Shown: piece after piece, positions 27,233 to 37,295 of the stretch
How positions within the stretch are numbered: the first letter of the stretch is position 1
Layout of the letters: each line of letters begins with the position of its first letter
Source of the DNA: Streptomyces drozdowiczii
GTDB taxonomy: Bacteria; Actinomycetota; Actinomycetes; Streptomycetales; Streptomycetaceae
Direction of reading: 5' to 3'
DNA length: 64,000 nt
Assembly (NCBI RefSeq): GCF_026167665.1
Contig: NZ_CP098740.1
Span: 2,790,001-2,854,000, forward strand
Program-made: the position numbers and the translations under genes
Notes under the pieces: model-generated
The model's input: only the letters and a program-made list of their open reading frames with translations
Database searches by the model: none
What the model was told of the DNA's origin: nothing

Positions 27233-28852
27233 CTACCGCGCCCGCTCGACCCGCCGCTCGTCCCACACCGGCTCCGACGTCTCGCGGACGACCCCGTCCG
27301 AGCCGAAGACCAGGTACCGGTCGAAGCTCTTCGCGAACCAGCGGTCGTGCGTCACCGCGAGCACCGTGCCCTCGTACGCCTCCAGACCGTCCTGCAACGC
27401 CTCCGCCGACTCCAGGTCCAGGTTGTCCGTCGGCTCGTCCAGCAGCAGCGCGGTCGTGCCGGTCAGCTCCAGGAGCAGGATCTGGAACCGGGCCTGCTGC
27501 CCGCCGGACAGCTTCTCGAACGGCTGGTCCCCCTGCCGCTCCAGCTCGTAGCGGCGCAGTACGGACATCGCCCCGCCCCGGTCCTTGGCGTGCTCGGTCC
27601 ACAGGATGTCGACCAGCGTGCGGCCCAGCAGCTCCGGGTGCGCGTGGGTCTGCGCGAAGTGCCCGGGGACCACCCGCGCACCGAGCTTCCACTCCCCCGT
27701 GTGCGCCACGGGCTCGCCCGCGAGCAGCCGCAGGAAGTGGGACTTGCCGGACCCGTTGGAGCCGAGGACCGCGACCCGTTCCCCGTAGAAGACCTCCAGG
27801 TCGAACGGTTTCATCAGGCCGGTCAGCTCCAGGCCCTCGCAGGTCACCGCGCGCACCCCGGTCCGGCCGCCGCGCAGCCGCATCCGGATGTCCTGCTCGC
27901 GCGGCGGCTCCGGCGGCGGGCCGGCCTCCTCGAACTTCCGGAACCTGGTCTGCATCGCGTGGTAGCGGCTCGCCATGTCGGGGCTGATCGCCGCCTGCTG
28001 GCGCAGCCGGTGCACGAGGGCCTTCAGCCGCTTGTGCTCCTCCTCCCAGCGCCGCAGCAGCTCCTCGAAGCGGGCGAACCGCTCCTTGCGGGCCTGGTGG
28101 TACGTGTCGAAGCCGCCGCCGTGCACCCAGACGTCGCTGCCGGCCGGGCCGGGCTCCACGCTGACGATCTTCTGTGCGGCGCGGGACAGCAGCTCCCGGT
28201 CGTGGGAGACGAAGAGCACCGTCTTGCGGGTCTCCCTCAGCCGCTCCTCCAGCCACCGCTTGCCGGGCACGTCCAGATAGTTGTCCGGCTCGTCCAGGAG
28301 CAGCACCTCGTCGGGGCCCCGCAGCAGGGCCTCCAGGACCAGCCGCTTCTGCTCACCGCCGGAGAGCGTGCGCACCTCGCGCCACTGCGCCTTCTCGTAC
28401 GGGACGCCGAGCGCGGCCATGGTGCACATGTCCCACACCGTCTCGGCCTCGTAGCCGCGCGCCTCCGCCCAGTCGCTCAGCGCCTGCGCGTACGCCATCT
28501 GCGCGGCCTCGTCGTCCACGGTGAGGATGCGCTCCTCGGCCCGGTCGACGGCGAGCGCGGCCTCCCGGATACGGGGCTGCGCCACGGAGACCAGCAGGTC
28601 GCGGACGGTGCGCTCGTCGCGGACCGAGCCGACGAACTGGCGCATCACGCCGAGCCCGCCGCTCACCGACACCGAGCCGCCGTGCGGCTGCAGCTCCCCG
28701 GCGAGCAGCCGCAGCAGCGTGGTCTTGCCGGCCCCGTTCGCCCCGACGAGGGCGACGACGGCACCGTCGGCCACCCGGAACGAGGCATCGCCGAGCAGCA
28801 CCCGCCCGTCCGGAAGGTAGTACTCAAGGTGGCCCGCTTCGAGATGTCCCAT
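27233..28852 (-). CDS. ABC-F family ATPase (translation factor or antibiotic resistance)
   Basis: A 539-residue ABC-F protein with two ATPase domains and no membrane segments. The first domain has Walker A GANGAGKTTLL and signature LSGGEQKRLVLEALL; the second has GSNGSGKSHFLRLL and LSGGQQARFQILLLELTG. Both Walker B sequences (LLLDEPDNYLD and LLLDEPTDNLD) are intact. A charged linker (YHQARKERFARFEELLRRWE) lies between them. It starts with ATG at 28852 (MGHLEAGHLEYYLPDGRVLL); earlier in-frame codons exist. ABC-F proteins act on the ribosome, but the sub-type (resistance or housekeeping) cannot be told from this sequence. Confidence 0.9.
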   Translation of the reverse strand: MGHLEAGHLEYYLPDGRVLLGDASFRVADGAVVALVGANGAGKTTLLRLLAGELQPHGGSVSVSGGLGVMRQFVGSVRDERTVRDLLVSVAQPRIREAALAVDRAEERILTVDDEAAQMAYAQALSDWAEARGYEAETVWDMCTMAALGVPYEKAQWREVRTLSGGEQKRLVLEALLRGPDEVLLLDEPDNYLDVPGKRWLEERLRETRKTVLFVSHDRELLSRAAQKIVSVEPGPAGSDVWVHGGGFDTYHQARKERFARFEELLRRWEEEHKRLKALVHRLRQQAAISPDMASRYHAMQTRFRKFEEAGPPPEPPREQDIRMRLRGGRTGVRAVTCEGLELTGLMKPFDLEVFYGERVAVLGSNGSGKSHFLRLLAGEPVAHTGEWKLGARVVPGHFAQTHAHPELLGRTLVDILWTEHAKDRGGAMSVLRRYELERQGDQPFEKLSGGQQARFQILLLELTGTTALLLDEPTDNLDLESAEALQDGLEAYEGTVLAVTHDRWFAKSFDRYLVFGSDGVVRETSEPVWDERRVERAR

Positions 28853-28919
28853 ACAGAGCATTGTCACGGGCACCGGACGCTTGGCCCAACCGGATTACGC
28901 GGCGTCTAGGATGCGCGGC

Positions 28920-29777
28920 ATGAGCTTTGGGGACGGGGGGCCTTCCAAGGGGCCCGAGGAGCCCGGCAGCGGCGGCACTCCCGACTGGGAGGCGCTGGCC
29001 GACGCCTCCGCGGCCCGCGCCCGGCGCAAGAAGTGGCTGCTGATCGGCGGCGGCGCCCTCACCGCGGCGGCCGTCGCCGCGGTCGTGGCGACGGCGGTGG
29101 TCTCCGCGAACGGCGGCGGCCCCTCCGCCGGCAAGCACGCGAGCGAGGCGCCCACGGCGGACGGCCTGCCCACCGGACTCCCCGCCCCCGAGCCGTCCTT
29201 CTCCTCGGTGGCACCCCCGCCCCCGCCGGACCCCCGGGACTACATCGCCGACGTCAAGAAGGACCGGCTGCCGGTCGACGTGGACGCCTTCTTCCCCGAC
29301 GACAAGCTGACCGCCGGAGGCCGTACGTACGCCAGGGGCGCCACCCACCGCACCAAGCAGTGCGCGGCGACCACCCAGGGCGCGCTGGGCGCGGTCCTCA
29401 CCGCCAACGGCTGCGACCAGGTCATCCGGGCCACGTACAGCCGCGACGGCGTGGCGGTCACCGTCGGCATCGCGGTCTTCGACACGGAGGCCCAGGCGAA
29501 ACGCACCGCCCAGCTGGCGACCGGCGGCCTGGCCTCGCTGAGCGGCTCGGGCATCCCGGTCTTCTGCCGCGACGGCGTGATCTGCCGCCGTACGGCGAAC
29601 TCGTACGGCCGGTACGCGTACTTCACGGTCGGCGGCTTCACGGACGGCCGCGACGCCACCAAGGCCGACAAGGACGTCTACACGACCGGCGACGACCTGA
29701 CGGACTACACGTTCCGCCGCATCCGCCACCGCGGCGAGGTCCAGGCGTCGGCCGCCGCCGACATCACGACCACCTAG
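28920..29777 (+). CDS. membrane-anchored protein of unknown function
   Basis: A 285-residue protein with a cytoplasmic Gly/Pro/Glu-rich N-terminus, one membrane segment ([20 protein letters not shown], about residues 38-60) and a Pro/Ser-rich linker ([13 protein letters not shown]) followed by an extracytoplasmic domain with paired cysteines in [20 protein letters not shown] and [10 protein letters not shown]. The topology suggests a type II membrane protein. No family is recognised. ATG at 28920 is chosen over ATG at 28911 because AGGA lies eight or nine bases upstream. It is convergent with truA, and the two stop codons overlap in the palindrome CTAG. Confidence 0.75.
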   Translation: MSFGDGGPSKGPEEPGSGGTPDWEALADASAARARRKKWLLIGGGALTAAAVAAVVATAVVSANGGGPSAGKHASEAPTADGLPTGLPAPEPSFSSVAPPPPPDPRDYIADVKKDRLPVDVDAFFPDDKLTAGGRTYARGATHRTKQCAATTQGALGAVLTANGCDQVIRATYSRDGVAVTVGIAVFDTEAQAKRTAQLATGGLASLSGSGIPVFCRDGVICRRTANSYGRYAYFTVGGFTDGRDATKADKDVYTTGDDLTDYTFRRIRHRGEVQASAAADITTT

Positions 29778-30628
29778 CAGCAGCCCGCCCCGGGGAGCGT
29801 CCGCACATTGCGCGCCTCCACCGCGCGCGCCGCCAGCAGCTCGTCCGCCGGATACGCGACCTCCTCCAGCGTCAGCCCGTGCGGGCGCACCACATGCACC
29901 CCGGGGTCGCGCACGGCGGCGGCCAGCACCTCGGCCGGCCACGGATCGGGGCGCCGCCCGTCGCCCACGAAGAGCATCGCCCCGACGAGGGCCCGCACCA
30001 TGTTGTGGCAGAAGGCGTCCGCCTGCACGGTCCCGGTGATGATCCCGGTCTCCGCGTCGCGCACCCAGTGCAGCTTCTGGAGCGTCCGGATCGTCGTCGC
30101 GCCCTCGCGCTTCTTGCAGTACGCCGCGAAGTCGTGCTCCCCGGTCATCCGCGCCGCTGCGGCGTTCATCGCGGCCACGTCCAGCGGCCGGTCGTGCCAG
30201 AGCACATGGCCCCGGACGAGGGGGTCGACGCCGCCGGGGCGGTCGGCGACGCGGTACGCGTAACGGCGCCACAGCGCGGAGAACCGGGCGTTGAACCCCG
30301 GCGGTGCCTCCTTGATCCGCCAGACCCGCACATCGGGGGCCATCCGCCCGGCGAGCCGCCGCAGCAGCTTCTCGGCGTGCTCGGCCCACACCTCTTCCGG
30401 CAGGTCGACGTGGGCGACCTGGCCCCGGGCGTGCACCCCGGCGTCGGTGCGGCCGGCCACCGTCAGGTCGTACGTGCGTGAGGAGCGGGTCACGGTCCGC
30501 AGCGCATCCTCGATCTCGCCCTGGACCGTCCGCCGCGCGGTCTGCTTCGCCCAGCCCGAGAAGTCCTTGCCGTCGTAGGCCAGGTCCAGCCGTACCCGTA
30601 CGAAGCCGGGCTCCACCTCGTCACTCAC
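29774..30628 (-). CDS. truA: tRNA pseudouridine(38-40) synthase TruA
   Basis: A 284-residue TruA, which makes pseudouridine at positions 38-40 of the tRNA anticodon arm. The catalytic aspartate is D62 in [14 protein letters not shown]. Other signatures are [22 protein letters not shown] and [20 protein letters not shown]. The C-terminus GAGCC is cysteine-ended. The gene lies 89 bp downstream of rplQ, a common position behind the alpha operon, but the rplQ terminator lies between. Its stop overlaps that of the convergent gene (CTAG, 29774-29777). Confidence 0.96.
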   Translation of the reverse strand: MSDEVEPGFVRVRLDLAYDGKDFSGWAKQTARRTVQGEIEDALRTVTRSSRTYDLTVAGRTDAGVHARGQVAHVDLPEEVWAEHAEKLLRRLAGRMAPDVRVWRIKEAPPGFNARFSALWRRYAYRVADRPGGVDPLVRGHVLWHDRPLDVAAMNAAAARMTGEHDFAAYCKKREGATTIRTLQKLHWVRDAETGIITGTVQADAFCHNMVRALVGAMLFVGDGRRPDPWPAEVLAAAVRDPGVHVVRPHGLTLEEVAYPADELLAARAVEARNVRTLPGAGCC

Positions 30629-30658
30629 CAGCGCATCCTCTCAAGATCCCGCACAGCC

Positions 30659-30700
30659 GAACGGGCCCGCACCGCCCCGGAGGGTGATGCGGACCCGTTC
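30659..30700 (-). terminator. terminator after rplQ
   Basis: GAACGGGCCCGCA paired with TGCGGACCCGTTC (one mismatch) around a GC-rich loop, between the rplQ stop and the truA start. It would end transcripts of the alpha operon. Confidence 0.8.
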
Positions 30701-30716
30701 AGTGGTTCCGGAACGC

Positions 30717-31193
30717 TCAGGCGTCCTTCGCGTCCTCGACGGACTCGACCGGGGTCTCGTCCTTCTTGGCCGCGTCTTCCTTGACCGCACGCTTGGTGGC
30801 GGCCTCGGCCTCACCGGTGGCCTGCTGCGCCACGGTCAGCGCCTCGACCAGCTCGATGACGGCCATCGGGGCGTTGTCGCCACGACGGTTGCCGATCTTG
30901 GTGATGCGGGTGTAACCACCGGGGCGGTTCTCGTACCGCGGGGCGATCTCGGTGAAGAGCGTGTGGACGACGCCCTTGTCCGTGATCGACTGCAGCACCA
31001 GGCGACGGTTGTGGATGTCGCCCTTCTTCGCCTTGGTGATGAAACGCTCCGCGACCGGACGCAGGCGGCGCGCCTTGGCCTCGGTCGTGGTGATGCGGCC
31101 GTGCTCGAACAGCGACTTCGCGAGGTTGTTGAGAAGAAGCTTCTCGTGCGCGGCGCTGCCGCCCAGACGGGCACCCTTGGCGGGCTTCGGCAT
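30717..31193 (-). CDS. rplQ: 50S ribosomal protein L17
   Basis: A 158-residue L17, starting [20 protein letters not shown] from ATG at 31193 with AAGGAG upstream. The core ends at about residue 120 ([19 protein letters not shown]), and the rest is an Ala/Glu/Lys-rich acidic tail ([20 protein letters not shown]), common in actinobacteria. It is separated from rpoA by a 135-bp gap that contains a hairpin-forming repeat. Confidence 0.97.
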   Translation of the reverse strand: MPKPAKGARLGGSAAHEKLLLNNLAKSLFEHGRITTTEAKARRLRPVAERFITKAKKGDIHNRRLVLQSITDKGVVHTLFTEIAPRYENRPGGYTRITKIGNRRGDNAPMAVIELVEALTVAQQATGEAEAATKRAVKEDAAKKDETPVESVEDAKDA

Positions 31194-31277
31194 GGGTTTT
31201 CTCCTTGTGTGCTGCACCGGCCGTATCAGGTACCGATGTCAGTTCCCACGCGGCGGCCGCCGCGCGGAAGTGTGAAA

Positions 31278-31321
31278 TCAAGCCCGTCCGGCGATTGAGG
31301 ACACGTCTTCAATCGCCGGAG
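31278..31321 (+). repeat. intergenic repeat copy 5 with inverted half-copy
   Basis: A consensus copy of the 25-bp repeat (31278-31302) is followed after 5 bases by an inverted copy of its right half (TCAATCGCCGG), so the pair can form an 11-bp hairpin. It lies between rpoA and rplQ, where it could act as an attenuator or partial terminator on the minus-strand transcript. Confidence 0.75.
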
Positions 31322-31328
31322 TACAGGC

Positions 31329-32351
31329 TCAGTACTGCTCGGTCTCCACGAAACCGGCGTCCGCGTCGTCGTCGGCGCCGAAGGCGTCGGCGGCGGCGGT
31401 CGGGTCGAAGCCGGGAGGCGAGTCCTTCAGCGCCAGGCCCATACCGGCCAGCTTCGCCTTGACCTCGTCGATCGACTTCGCACCGAAGTTGCGGATGTCG
31501 AGCAGGTCCGCCTCGGAGCGGGCCACCAGCTCGCCCACCGAGTGGATGCCCTCGCGCTTGAGGCAGTTGTACGAGCGGACCGTGAGCTCCAGCTCCTCGA
31601 TCGGCAGCGCCAGGTCCGCCGCGAGCGCGGCGTCCGTCGGCGACGGGCCCATGTCGATGCCCTCGGCGTCGATGTTGAGCTCGCGCGCCAGACCGAACAG
31701 CTCGACCAGGGTCTTACCGGCCGAAGCCATCGCGTCACGCGGACGCATGGCCTGCTTGGTCTCGACGTCGACGATCAGCTTGTCGAAGTCGGTGCGCTGC
31801 TCGACACGGGTCGCCTCGACCTTGTACGTGACCTTGAGCACCGGCGAGTAGATGGAGTCGACCGGGATACGGCCGATCTCCTGGCCCACCTGCTTGTTCT
31901 GGACGGCGGAGACGTAGCCGCGACCGCGCTCGACGGTCAGCTCCATCTCCAGCTTGCCCTTGCCGTTCAGCGTGGCGAGGACGAGGTCCGGGTTGTGCAC
32001 CTCGACACCGGCCGGCGGAGCGATGTCCGCGGCGGTGACCAGGCCGGGGCCCTGCTTGCGCAGGTACATCACGACGGGCTCGTCGTGCTCCGAGGAGACG
32101 ACCAGCTGCTTGATGTTGAGGATGAGGTCGGTCACGTCCTCCTTGACGCCCGGCACGGTGGTGAACTCGTGCAGGACACCGTCGATGCGGATGCTGGTGA
32201 CAGCGGCACCCGGGATCGAGGAGAGGAGCGTGCGGCGCAGGGAGTTGCCGAGCGTGTAGCCGAAGCCCGGCTCCAGCGGCTCGATGACGAACCGCGAGCG
32301 GAATTCGTCGACGACCTCTTCGGTCAGCGACGGACGCTGAGCGATAAGCAT
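31329..32351 (-). CDS. rpoA: DNA-directed RNA polymerase alpha subunit
   Basis: A 340-residue alpha subunit. The N-terminal domain starts [20 protein letters not shown], with [20 protein letters not shown] the assembly signature. The C-terminal domain contains [20 protein letters not shown] and [20 protein letters not shown], the DNA and activator-binding helices. It ends with an acidic tail ([16 protein letters not shown]). It lies 137 bp downstream of rpsK on the same strand. Confidence 0.98.
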   Translation of the reverse strand: MLIAQRPSLTEEVVDEFRSRFVIEPLEPGFGYTLGNSLRRTLLSSIPGAAVTSIRIDGVLHEFTTVPGVKEDVTDLILNIKQLVVSSEHDEPVVMYLRKQGPGLVTAADIAPPAGVEVHNPDLVLATLNGKGKLEMELTVERGRGYVSAVQNKQVGQEIGRIPVDSIYSPVLKVTYKVEATRVEQRTDFDKLIVDVETKQAMRPRDAMASAGKTLVELFGLARELNIDAEGIDMGPSPTDAALAADLALPIEELELTVRSYNCLKREGIHSVGELVARSEADLLDIRNFGAKSIDEVKAKLAGMGLALKDSPPGFDPTAAADAFGADDDADAGFVETEQY

Positions 32352-32488
32352 GCTGTGATCCTTCAGTCGGGGGCACCCACTATTTGATGCCCGACAGATG
32401 TAACAAGGGTACGGGCGGTACGCCTCCGAAGAGGAGTACCGCCCGGACCCGGCGCTACTGGCGCACGGCCGTCACCGGCCGTGACAAC

Positions 32489-32892
32489 TCAGACGCGGCG
32501 CCGCTTCGGCGGACGGCAGCCGTTGTGCGGCGTCGGGGTGACGTCCTGGATCGAACCGACCTCCAGGCCGGTGGCCTGGAGCGAACGGATCGCGGTCTCG
32601 CGGCCGGAGCCCGGACCCTTCACGAAGACGTCGACCTTGCGCATGCCGTGCTCCTGCGCGCGGCGGGCGGCCGACTCGGCGGCCATCTGCGCGGCGAAGG
32701 GGGTGGACTTGCGCGAGCCCTTGAAGCCGACGTGGCCGGCGGAGGCCCAGGAGATCACGTTGCCCGTGGGGTCCGTGATCGAGACGATCGTGTTGTTGAA
32801 CGTGCTCTTGATGTGCGCGTGGCCGTGAGCGACGTTCTTCTTTTCCTTGCGACGCACCTTCTTGGCTGCGCCCTGACGTCCCTTGGGGGCAT
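32489..32892 (-). CDS. rpsK: 30S ribosomal protein S11, start separated by one missing base
   Basis: S11, 134 residues when restored, the length of the Streptomyces protein. The main frame reads [20 protein letters not shown] and runs to [11 protein letters not shown]. Its true N-terminus, [12 protein letters not shown], starts at ATG 32892, with GGAG upstream, but is out of frame by one base at the five-G run 32885-32889. With six bases the two join. As read, only an internal GTG at 32857 could start, giving a shortened 122-residue S11. An essential gene, so a sequence error is the best explanation. Confidence 0.93.
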
Positions 32893-32997
32893 GTCTTGAC
32901 TCCAGATGGAGAGGGGAGGTGATCGGTCCTACAGCGAAGACCGCTGGTTGCTGCGGAGGCCGGATATGCCGGTCGCCCGCAGTGCGTCCGCTGAGGA

Positions 32998-33378
32998 CTA
33001 CTTCTTGCCGGGCTTCTTCTTGCCGGCGATCGCGCGACGCGGACCCTTGCGGGTACGGGCGTTGGTGCTGGTGCGCTGGCCGTGGACGGGCAGACCGCGA
33101 CGGTGACGGAGACCCTGGTAGCAGCCGATCTCGACCTTGCGGCGGATGTCGGCCTGGATCTCGCGGCGGAGGTCACCCTCGGTGCGGAGGTTGGCGTCCA
33201 CGTACTCGCGGATCTTGACCAGGTCCTCTTCGGCCAGGTCACGAACGCGGGTGTTCGGGTTCACGCCGGAGGCGGCGAGGATCTCCTTGGACCGGGTGCG
33301 CCCGATACCGAAGACGTAGGTGAGGGCAACCTCCACGCGCTTTTCGCGCGGGATGTCAACACCTGAAACGCGTGCCAT
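32998..33378 (-). CDS. rpsM: 30S ribosomal protein S13
   Basis: A 126-residue S13, [20 protein letters not shown] to [15 protein letters not shown], with the helical region [20 protein letters not shown] and the signature [15 protein letters not shown]. It contacts the P-site tRNA and S19 in the subunit head. It follows rpmJ after 191 bp on the same strand, and rpsK follows it, the infA-rpmJ-rpsM-rpsK order of Gram-positive bacteria. Confidence 0.97.
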   Translation of the reverse strand: MARVSGVDIPREKRVEVALTYVFGIGRTRSKEILAASGVNPNTRVRDLAEEDLVKIREYVDANLRTEGDLRREIQADIRRKVEIGCYQGLRHRRGLPVHGQRTSTNARTRKGPRRAIAGKKKPGKK

Positions 33379-33569
33379 TCAATGGCTCCAGTTGTTAAGT
33401 CGGGGGTCTTCCGCAGAACCACTCCCGACCGCCGACCCCTCGCTGGGAGAGGTGGTACGTCCGGGTCCCCGGCCCCCGCCGGAGGTGCCGTCAGCCGTGG
33501 CTTGGACGGGCTCTGCGTATGTACGTGTTACGTGCGTCGCGCGAACTGCGAGATGCAGGGGGTCGTGCG

Positions 33570-33683
33570 TCAGCCCTGGCGCTGCTTGTGGCGCAGGTTG
33601 TCGCAGATGACCATGACCCGGCCGTGACGGCGGATCACCTTGCACTTGTCGCAGATCTTCTTGACGCTCGGCTTGACCTTCAT
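33570..33683 (-). CDS. rpmJ: 50S ribosomal protein L36 (zinc type)
   Basis: A 37-residue L36, too small to stand out as an open frame but fully present: [20 protein letters not shown] up to NLRHKQRQG. The zinc ligands are the C-x2-C of CDKC, a later Cys in VICDN and the His in NLRH, so it is the zinc-containing form. A zinc-free paralogue would be expected elsewhere under Zur. It lies between infA and rpsM. Confidence 0.93.
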   Translation of the reverse strand: MKVKPSVKKICDKCKVIRRHGRVMVICDNLRHKQRQG

Positions 33684-33743
33684 GGGATGTCAGGTTCTCC
33701 GGGTCAGTGCCCACGTCCGCACGGAAGCGGACGGCGGCAAGAT

Positions 33744-33965
33744 CTACTTGTAGCGGTAGACGATCCGGCCACGCGTCAGGTCGTACGGAGAGAGCTCCAC
33801 GACGACCCGGTCATCCGGGAGGATGCGGATGTAGTGCATACGCATCTTGCCGCTGATGTGCGCGAGGACCTTGTGACCGTTCTGGAGCTCCACCTTGAAC
33901 ATGGCGTTCGGGAGGGACTCGATCACGGTGCCCTCAATTTCGATGGCACCTTGCTTCTTGGCCAC
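33744..33965 (-). CDS. infA: translation initiation factor IF-1
   Basis: A 73-residue IF-1 with an OB fold, [20 protein letters not shown] to [15 protein letters not shown] at 33965 is the start, after GAAGGGCGAAGC; the longer frame upstream is not part of the family. It occupies the ribosomal A site during initiation. It sits between map and rpmJ in the usual order. Confidence 0.97.
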   Translation of the reverse strand: MAKKQGAIEIEGTVIESLPNAMFKVELQNGHKVLAHISGKMRMHYIRILPDDRVVVELSPYDLTRGRIVYRYK

Positions 33966-34129
33966 GCTTCGCCCTTCGAATCGGCTACCTTGATCGACTT
34001 TCGTTCTTCGTATGCGGGCACACGGATGCACGAGAGCCGACGAGTCAGTCTACGTCAGCGGACTCCCAAAGGCGAATCCGTCAAGTTTGCCCACCGCGGG
34101 AGATCCTTAGACCTCCTGCGCGGCCCCAA

Positions 34130-34965
34130 TCAGCCGAGGGGGTCCGGAGCGGCCTCGATGCCGTACTGCGCCAGCTTCTCGCGGCCGCAGTCCGGGGCGG
34201 TGAGGACCAGCGGGCCCTGCTCCGTGAGGGCGATGGAGTGCTCCCAGTGCGAGGACCAGGTGCCGTCCGTGGTGATCACGGTCCACTCGTCCTCCAGCAC
34301 CTCCGTGTGCGGGGTGCCCAGCGAGACCATCGGCTCGATGGCCAGGCAGAGGCCCGGGACCAGCTTGACGCCCTTGCCGCGCTTGCGGGAGACGTAGTTC
34401 AGCAGGTGCGGGTCCATGTGCATCTCGGTGCCGATGCCGTGCCCGCCGTAGTCCTCGATGATCCCGTACTTGCCGGTGGCGGGGCGGGGCTGGCGGCGGA
34501 TGTAGGACTCGATCGCCTTGGAGATGTCGACGAGGCGGTTGTTGACCTTCATCGCCGCGATGCCGGCCCACATCGACTCCTCGGTCACCCGGGAGAGCTC
34601 GATCAGCTCCGGCGCGTGCCCCGTACCGACGAAGGCGGTGTACGCGGCGTCGCCGTGCCAGCCGTCCACGATCGCGCCGGCGTCGATGGAGATGATGTCG
34701 CCGTCCTTGAGGACCGTCTTGTCGTCCGGGATGCCGTGGACGACGACCTCGTTCACCGAGGTGCAGATGGTCGCGGGGAACCCGCCGTACCCGAGGAAGT
34801 TCGACTTCGCGCCGTGGTCGGCGATCACCTTGCGGGCGACCTGGTCCAGGTCGCGGGTGGTGGCGCCGGGCACCGCCGCCTCACGGGTGGCCGCGTGGAT
34901 GGCAGCGACCACCAGCCCCGCCTCGCGCATCTTCGCGATCTGCTCGGGGTCTTGATCTGCACCAT
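34130..34965 (-). CDS. map: type I methionine aminopeptidase, N-terminus separated by one missing base
   Basis: A restored protein of 278 residues. ATG at 34965 (AAAGG upstream) gives MVQIKTP, then the frame breaks at the run of four G on the plus strand, 34946-34949. With five, it continues PEQIAKMREAGLVVAAIHAA and the full enzyme. Metal ligands are in DAGAIVDGWHGDAAYTAFVG (the D-x10-D pair), GGHGIGTEMH, EPMVSLG and the late ALTEQGP glutamate. It removes the initiator methionine and is essential. As read, only an Arg/Pro-rich leader from another frame precedes the enzyme. It lies between adk and infA. Confidence 0.94.
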
Positions 34966-35094
34966 GCTGCGGCGCCTTTCCGGTGGGACGGTGAACGGGG
35001 GGCGGGTCTTCCACGATACGCGGCGGCAAGCAGTCGGCCGCGGCGTCCGAGGACGCCGCGGCCGGCTTGTACTGCGCTACTGCGGGGTGGGCGC

Positions 35095-35754
35095 TCAGTC
35101 CTCCGCGGACTTCTTCAGCGCCTCCATGGCCCGGTCGGTCACATCGGTGACCTTGCCGAGCGCGGAGATGGTGACCACCAGGTCCTGAGCCCGGTAGTAG
35201 TCGATGATCGGCTCGGTCTGCGTGTGGTAGACCTCCAGCCGGGTACGCACCGTCTCCTCGCTGTCGTCGTCGCGCTGGTACAGCTCGCCGCCGCAGGTGT
35301 CGCAGACGCCCTCGGTCTTCGGCGGGTTGTACGTGGCGTGGAAGACGTGCGCGCTGTCGTTGCGGCAGATGCGGCGACCCGCGATCCGCTTCACGACCTC
35401 GTCCTCGGGGACCTCCAGGTCGAGCACGGCGTCCAGCTTCACGCCCTCGTCCTTGAGCATCACGTCCAGAGCCTCGGCCTGGCCCACGTTGCGCGGGAAG
35501 CCGTCGAGCAGGAAGCCGTTGACCGCGTCCGGCTGGGACATGCGGTCCTTGGCCATCCCGATCGTCACCTCGTCCGGCACCAGCTGCCCCGCGTCCATGT
35601 AGGCGCGGGCCCGCTTGCCAAGGTCGGTGCCCTGGCTGATGTTGGCGCGGAAGAGGTCGCCCGTGGAGATGTGCGGAATCGACAGGTTCTTGGCAAGGTA
35701 CGCGGCCTGCGTTCCCTTGCCGGCACCCGGCGGGCCGACGAGGACGATTCGCAT
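35095..35754 (-). CDS. adk: adenylate kinase
   Basis: A 219-residue adenylate kinase, ATP + AMP to 2 ADP. P-loop GPPGAGKGT (residues 8-16), NMP-binding [10 protein letters not shown], and [18 protein letters not shown]. The LID carries [14 protein letters not shown] with a Cys earlier at [10 protein letters not shown], the zinc-type LID of Gram-positive enzymes with one ligand apparently not Cys. The ATG overlaps the secY stop as TGATG (35754), so it is translationally coupled to secY. Confidence 0.97.
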   Translation of the reverse strand: MRIVLVGPPGAGKGTQAAYLAKNLSIPHISTGDLFRANISQGTDLGKRARAYMDAGQLVPDEVTIGMAKDRMSQPDAVNGFLLDGFPRNVGQAEALDVMLKDEGVKLDAVLDLEVPEDEVVKRIAGRRICRNDSAHVFHATYNPPKTEGVCDTCGGELYQRDDDSEETVRTRLEVYHTQTEPIIDYYRAQDLVVTISALGKVTDVTDRAMEALKKSAED

Positions 35755-37073
35755 CAGCGGAGGAACCCTTCGTAATTGCGCTGCTGGAGCTGACTCTCGA
35801 TCTGCTTCACGGTCTCCAGACCCACACCCACGATGATGAGGATGCTCGTCCCGCCGAACGGGAAGTTCTGGTTAGCGCCACCGAAGCTTGCCAACGCCAT
35901 CGTCGGCACCAGAGCGATCAGACCCAGGTACAGCGAGCCCGGCCAAGTGATCCTGTTGAGCACGTAGCTCAGGTACTCGGCAGTAGGTCGACCAGCCCGG
36001 ATACCCGGGATGAAGCCACCATACTTCTTCATGTTGTCGGCGACTTCCTCGGGGTTGAACGAGATCGCCACGTAGAAGAAGGCGAAGAACACGATCAGGA
36101 GGAAGTAGACCGTCATGTAGTACGGGTGGTCGCCCTTGGTCAGGTTGTCCTGGATCCAGATGGCCCAGCCGGCCTTGGAGTTGGAGAACTGGACGATCAG
36201 GGCCGGGATGTAGAGCAGCGAAGAAGCGAAGATGACGGGGATCACACCCGCCTGGTTCACCTTCAGCGGGATGTAGGTGGAGGTGCCACCGTACGAACGG
36301 CGTCCGATCATGCGCTTCGCGTACTGCACCGGGATGCGGCGCTGGGCCTGCTCGACGAAGACGACGAGGGCCACCATGACGAAGCCGACCAGGATGACGG
36401 TGAAGAACTCGATCCAGCCGTCCGCCAGCTTGCCGCTGGTCTTGATGGCCCACATGGCCGACGGGAAGGTCGCCGCGATCGAGATGAACATCAGGATCGA
36501 CATGCCGTTGCCGATGCCGCGGTCGGTGATGAGCTCACCGAGCCACATCACGGCGGCGGTGCCGGCGGTCATCGTGATGACCATCGTGATGGTCGTGAAC
36601 AGCGACTGGTTCGGGACGATCTGGTCGGCGACCGGGCAGCCGCTGAACAGGGCGCCGCTGCGGGCGGTGGCGACCAGGCCGGTGCCCTGGAGGATGGCGA
36701 GCGCGACCGTCAGATAACGCGTGTACTGCGTGATCTTCGCCTGGCCGGACGACCCCTCCTTCTTGAGCGCCTCGAGTCGGGGGATGACCACGGTCAGCAG
36801 CTGGAGAATGATGCTGGCCGTGATGTACGGCATGATGCCGAGCGCGAAGATCGTGATCTGCAGCAGCGCACCACCGCTGAACATGTTCACCAGGCCGAAG
36901 AGGCTGTTGTTGCCCTTGCTGGCCTGATCAACACAGGTCTGGACGTTCTCGTAGCTCACGCCCGGTACCGGGATGTGGGCCCCGAGCCGGTAGAGCACGA
37001 TGATGCCGAGAGTGAAGAGCAGCTTCTTGCGCAGGTCGGGCGTCTTGAACGCCCGGGCGAAGCCGGTGAGCAC
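35754..37073 (-). CDS. secY: protein translocase subunit SecY
   Basis: A 439-residue SecY with ten membrane helices, the channel of the Sec system. It starts [20 protein letters not shown] from GTG at 37073. Recognisable parts are the plug region following [13 protein letters not shown], the TM2 signature [22 protein letters not shown]7 with [17 protein letters not shown], and [18 protein letters not shown]. It is preceded by a strong hairpin after rplO, and secY-adk is coupled by a one-base overlap, so secY probably has its own promoter. Confidence 0.98.
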   Translation of the reverse strand: MLTGFARAFKTPDLRKKLLFTLGIIVLYRLGAHIPVPGVSYENVQTCVDQASKGNNSLFGLVNMFSGGALLQITIFALGIMPYITASIILQLLTVVIPRLEALKKEGSSGQAKITQYTRYLTVALAILQGTGLVATARSGALFSGCPVADQIVPNQSLFTTITMVITMTAGTAAVMWLGELITDRGIGNGMSILMFISIAATFPSAMWAIKTSGKLADGWIEFFTVILVGFVMVALVVFVEQAQRRIPVQYAKRMIGRRSYGGTSTYIPLKVNQAGVIPVIFASSLLYIPALIVQFSNSKAGWAIWIQDNLTKGDHPYYMTVYFLLIVFFAFFYVAISFNPEEVADNMKKYGGFIPGIRAGRPTAEYLSYVLNRITWPGSLYLGLIALVPTMALASFGGANQNFPFGGTSILIIVGVGLETVKQIESQLQQRNYEGFLR

Positions 37074-37227
37074 GGTGCCTCCTGCGACCCCCGCGCAGAG
37101 CGTAGAGGTGACGGTCTTGAGGATCGACGGATACGAAAAGCCAAGGAGCCCGGGCGCGTGCGCCCAGGGGATACCACAGCAACGGACGCCACCTTACCGG
37201 CGTACATGCCCCCCTAGGAACGACCAA

Positions 37228-37260
37228 CCGGGGATGCCCCATTTGAGAGGGCATCCCCGG
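37228..37260 (-). terminator. hairpin between rplO and secY
   Basis: A perfect 12-bp stem CCGGGGATGCCC with GGGCATCCCCGG and a 9-base loop, in the 222-bp gap. It would reduce or stop read-through from the spc operon into secY. Confidence 0.8.
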
Positions 37261-37295
37261 TCGGATGTTCAGGCCACCTGAGTGTCCGAGTTGTC

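Noticed and set aside
34971..35029. An N-terminal extension of map (MPPRIVEDPPPVHRP).
   Set aside because: It is Pro/Arg-rich and unlike the family; the correct start lies in the neighbouring frame at 34965, with one base missing in a G run.
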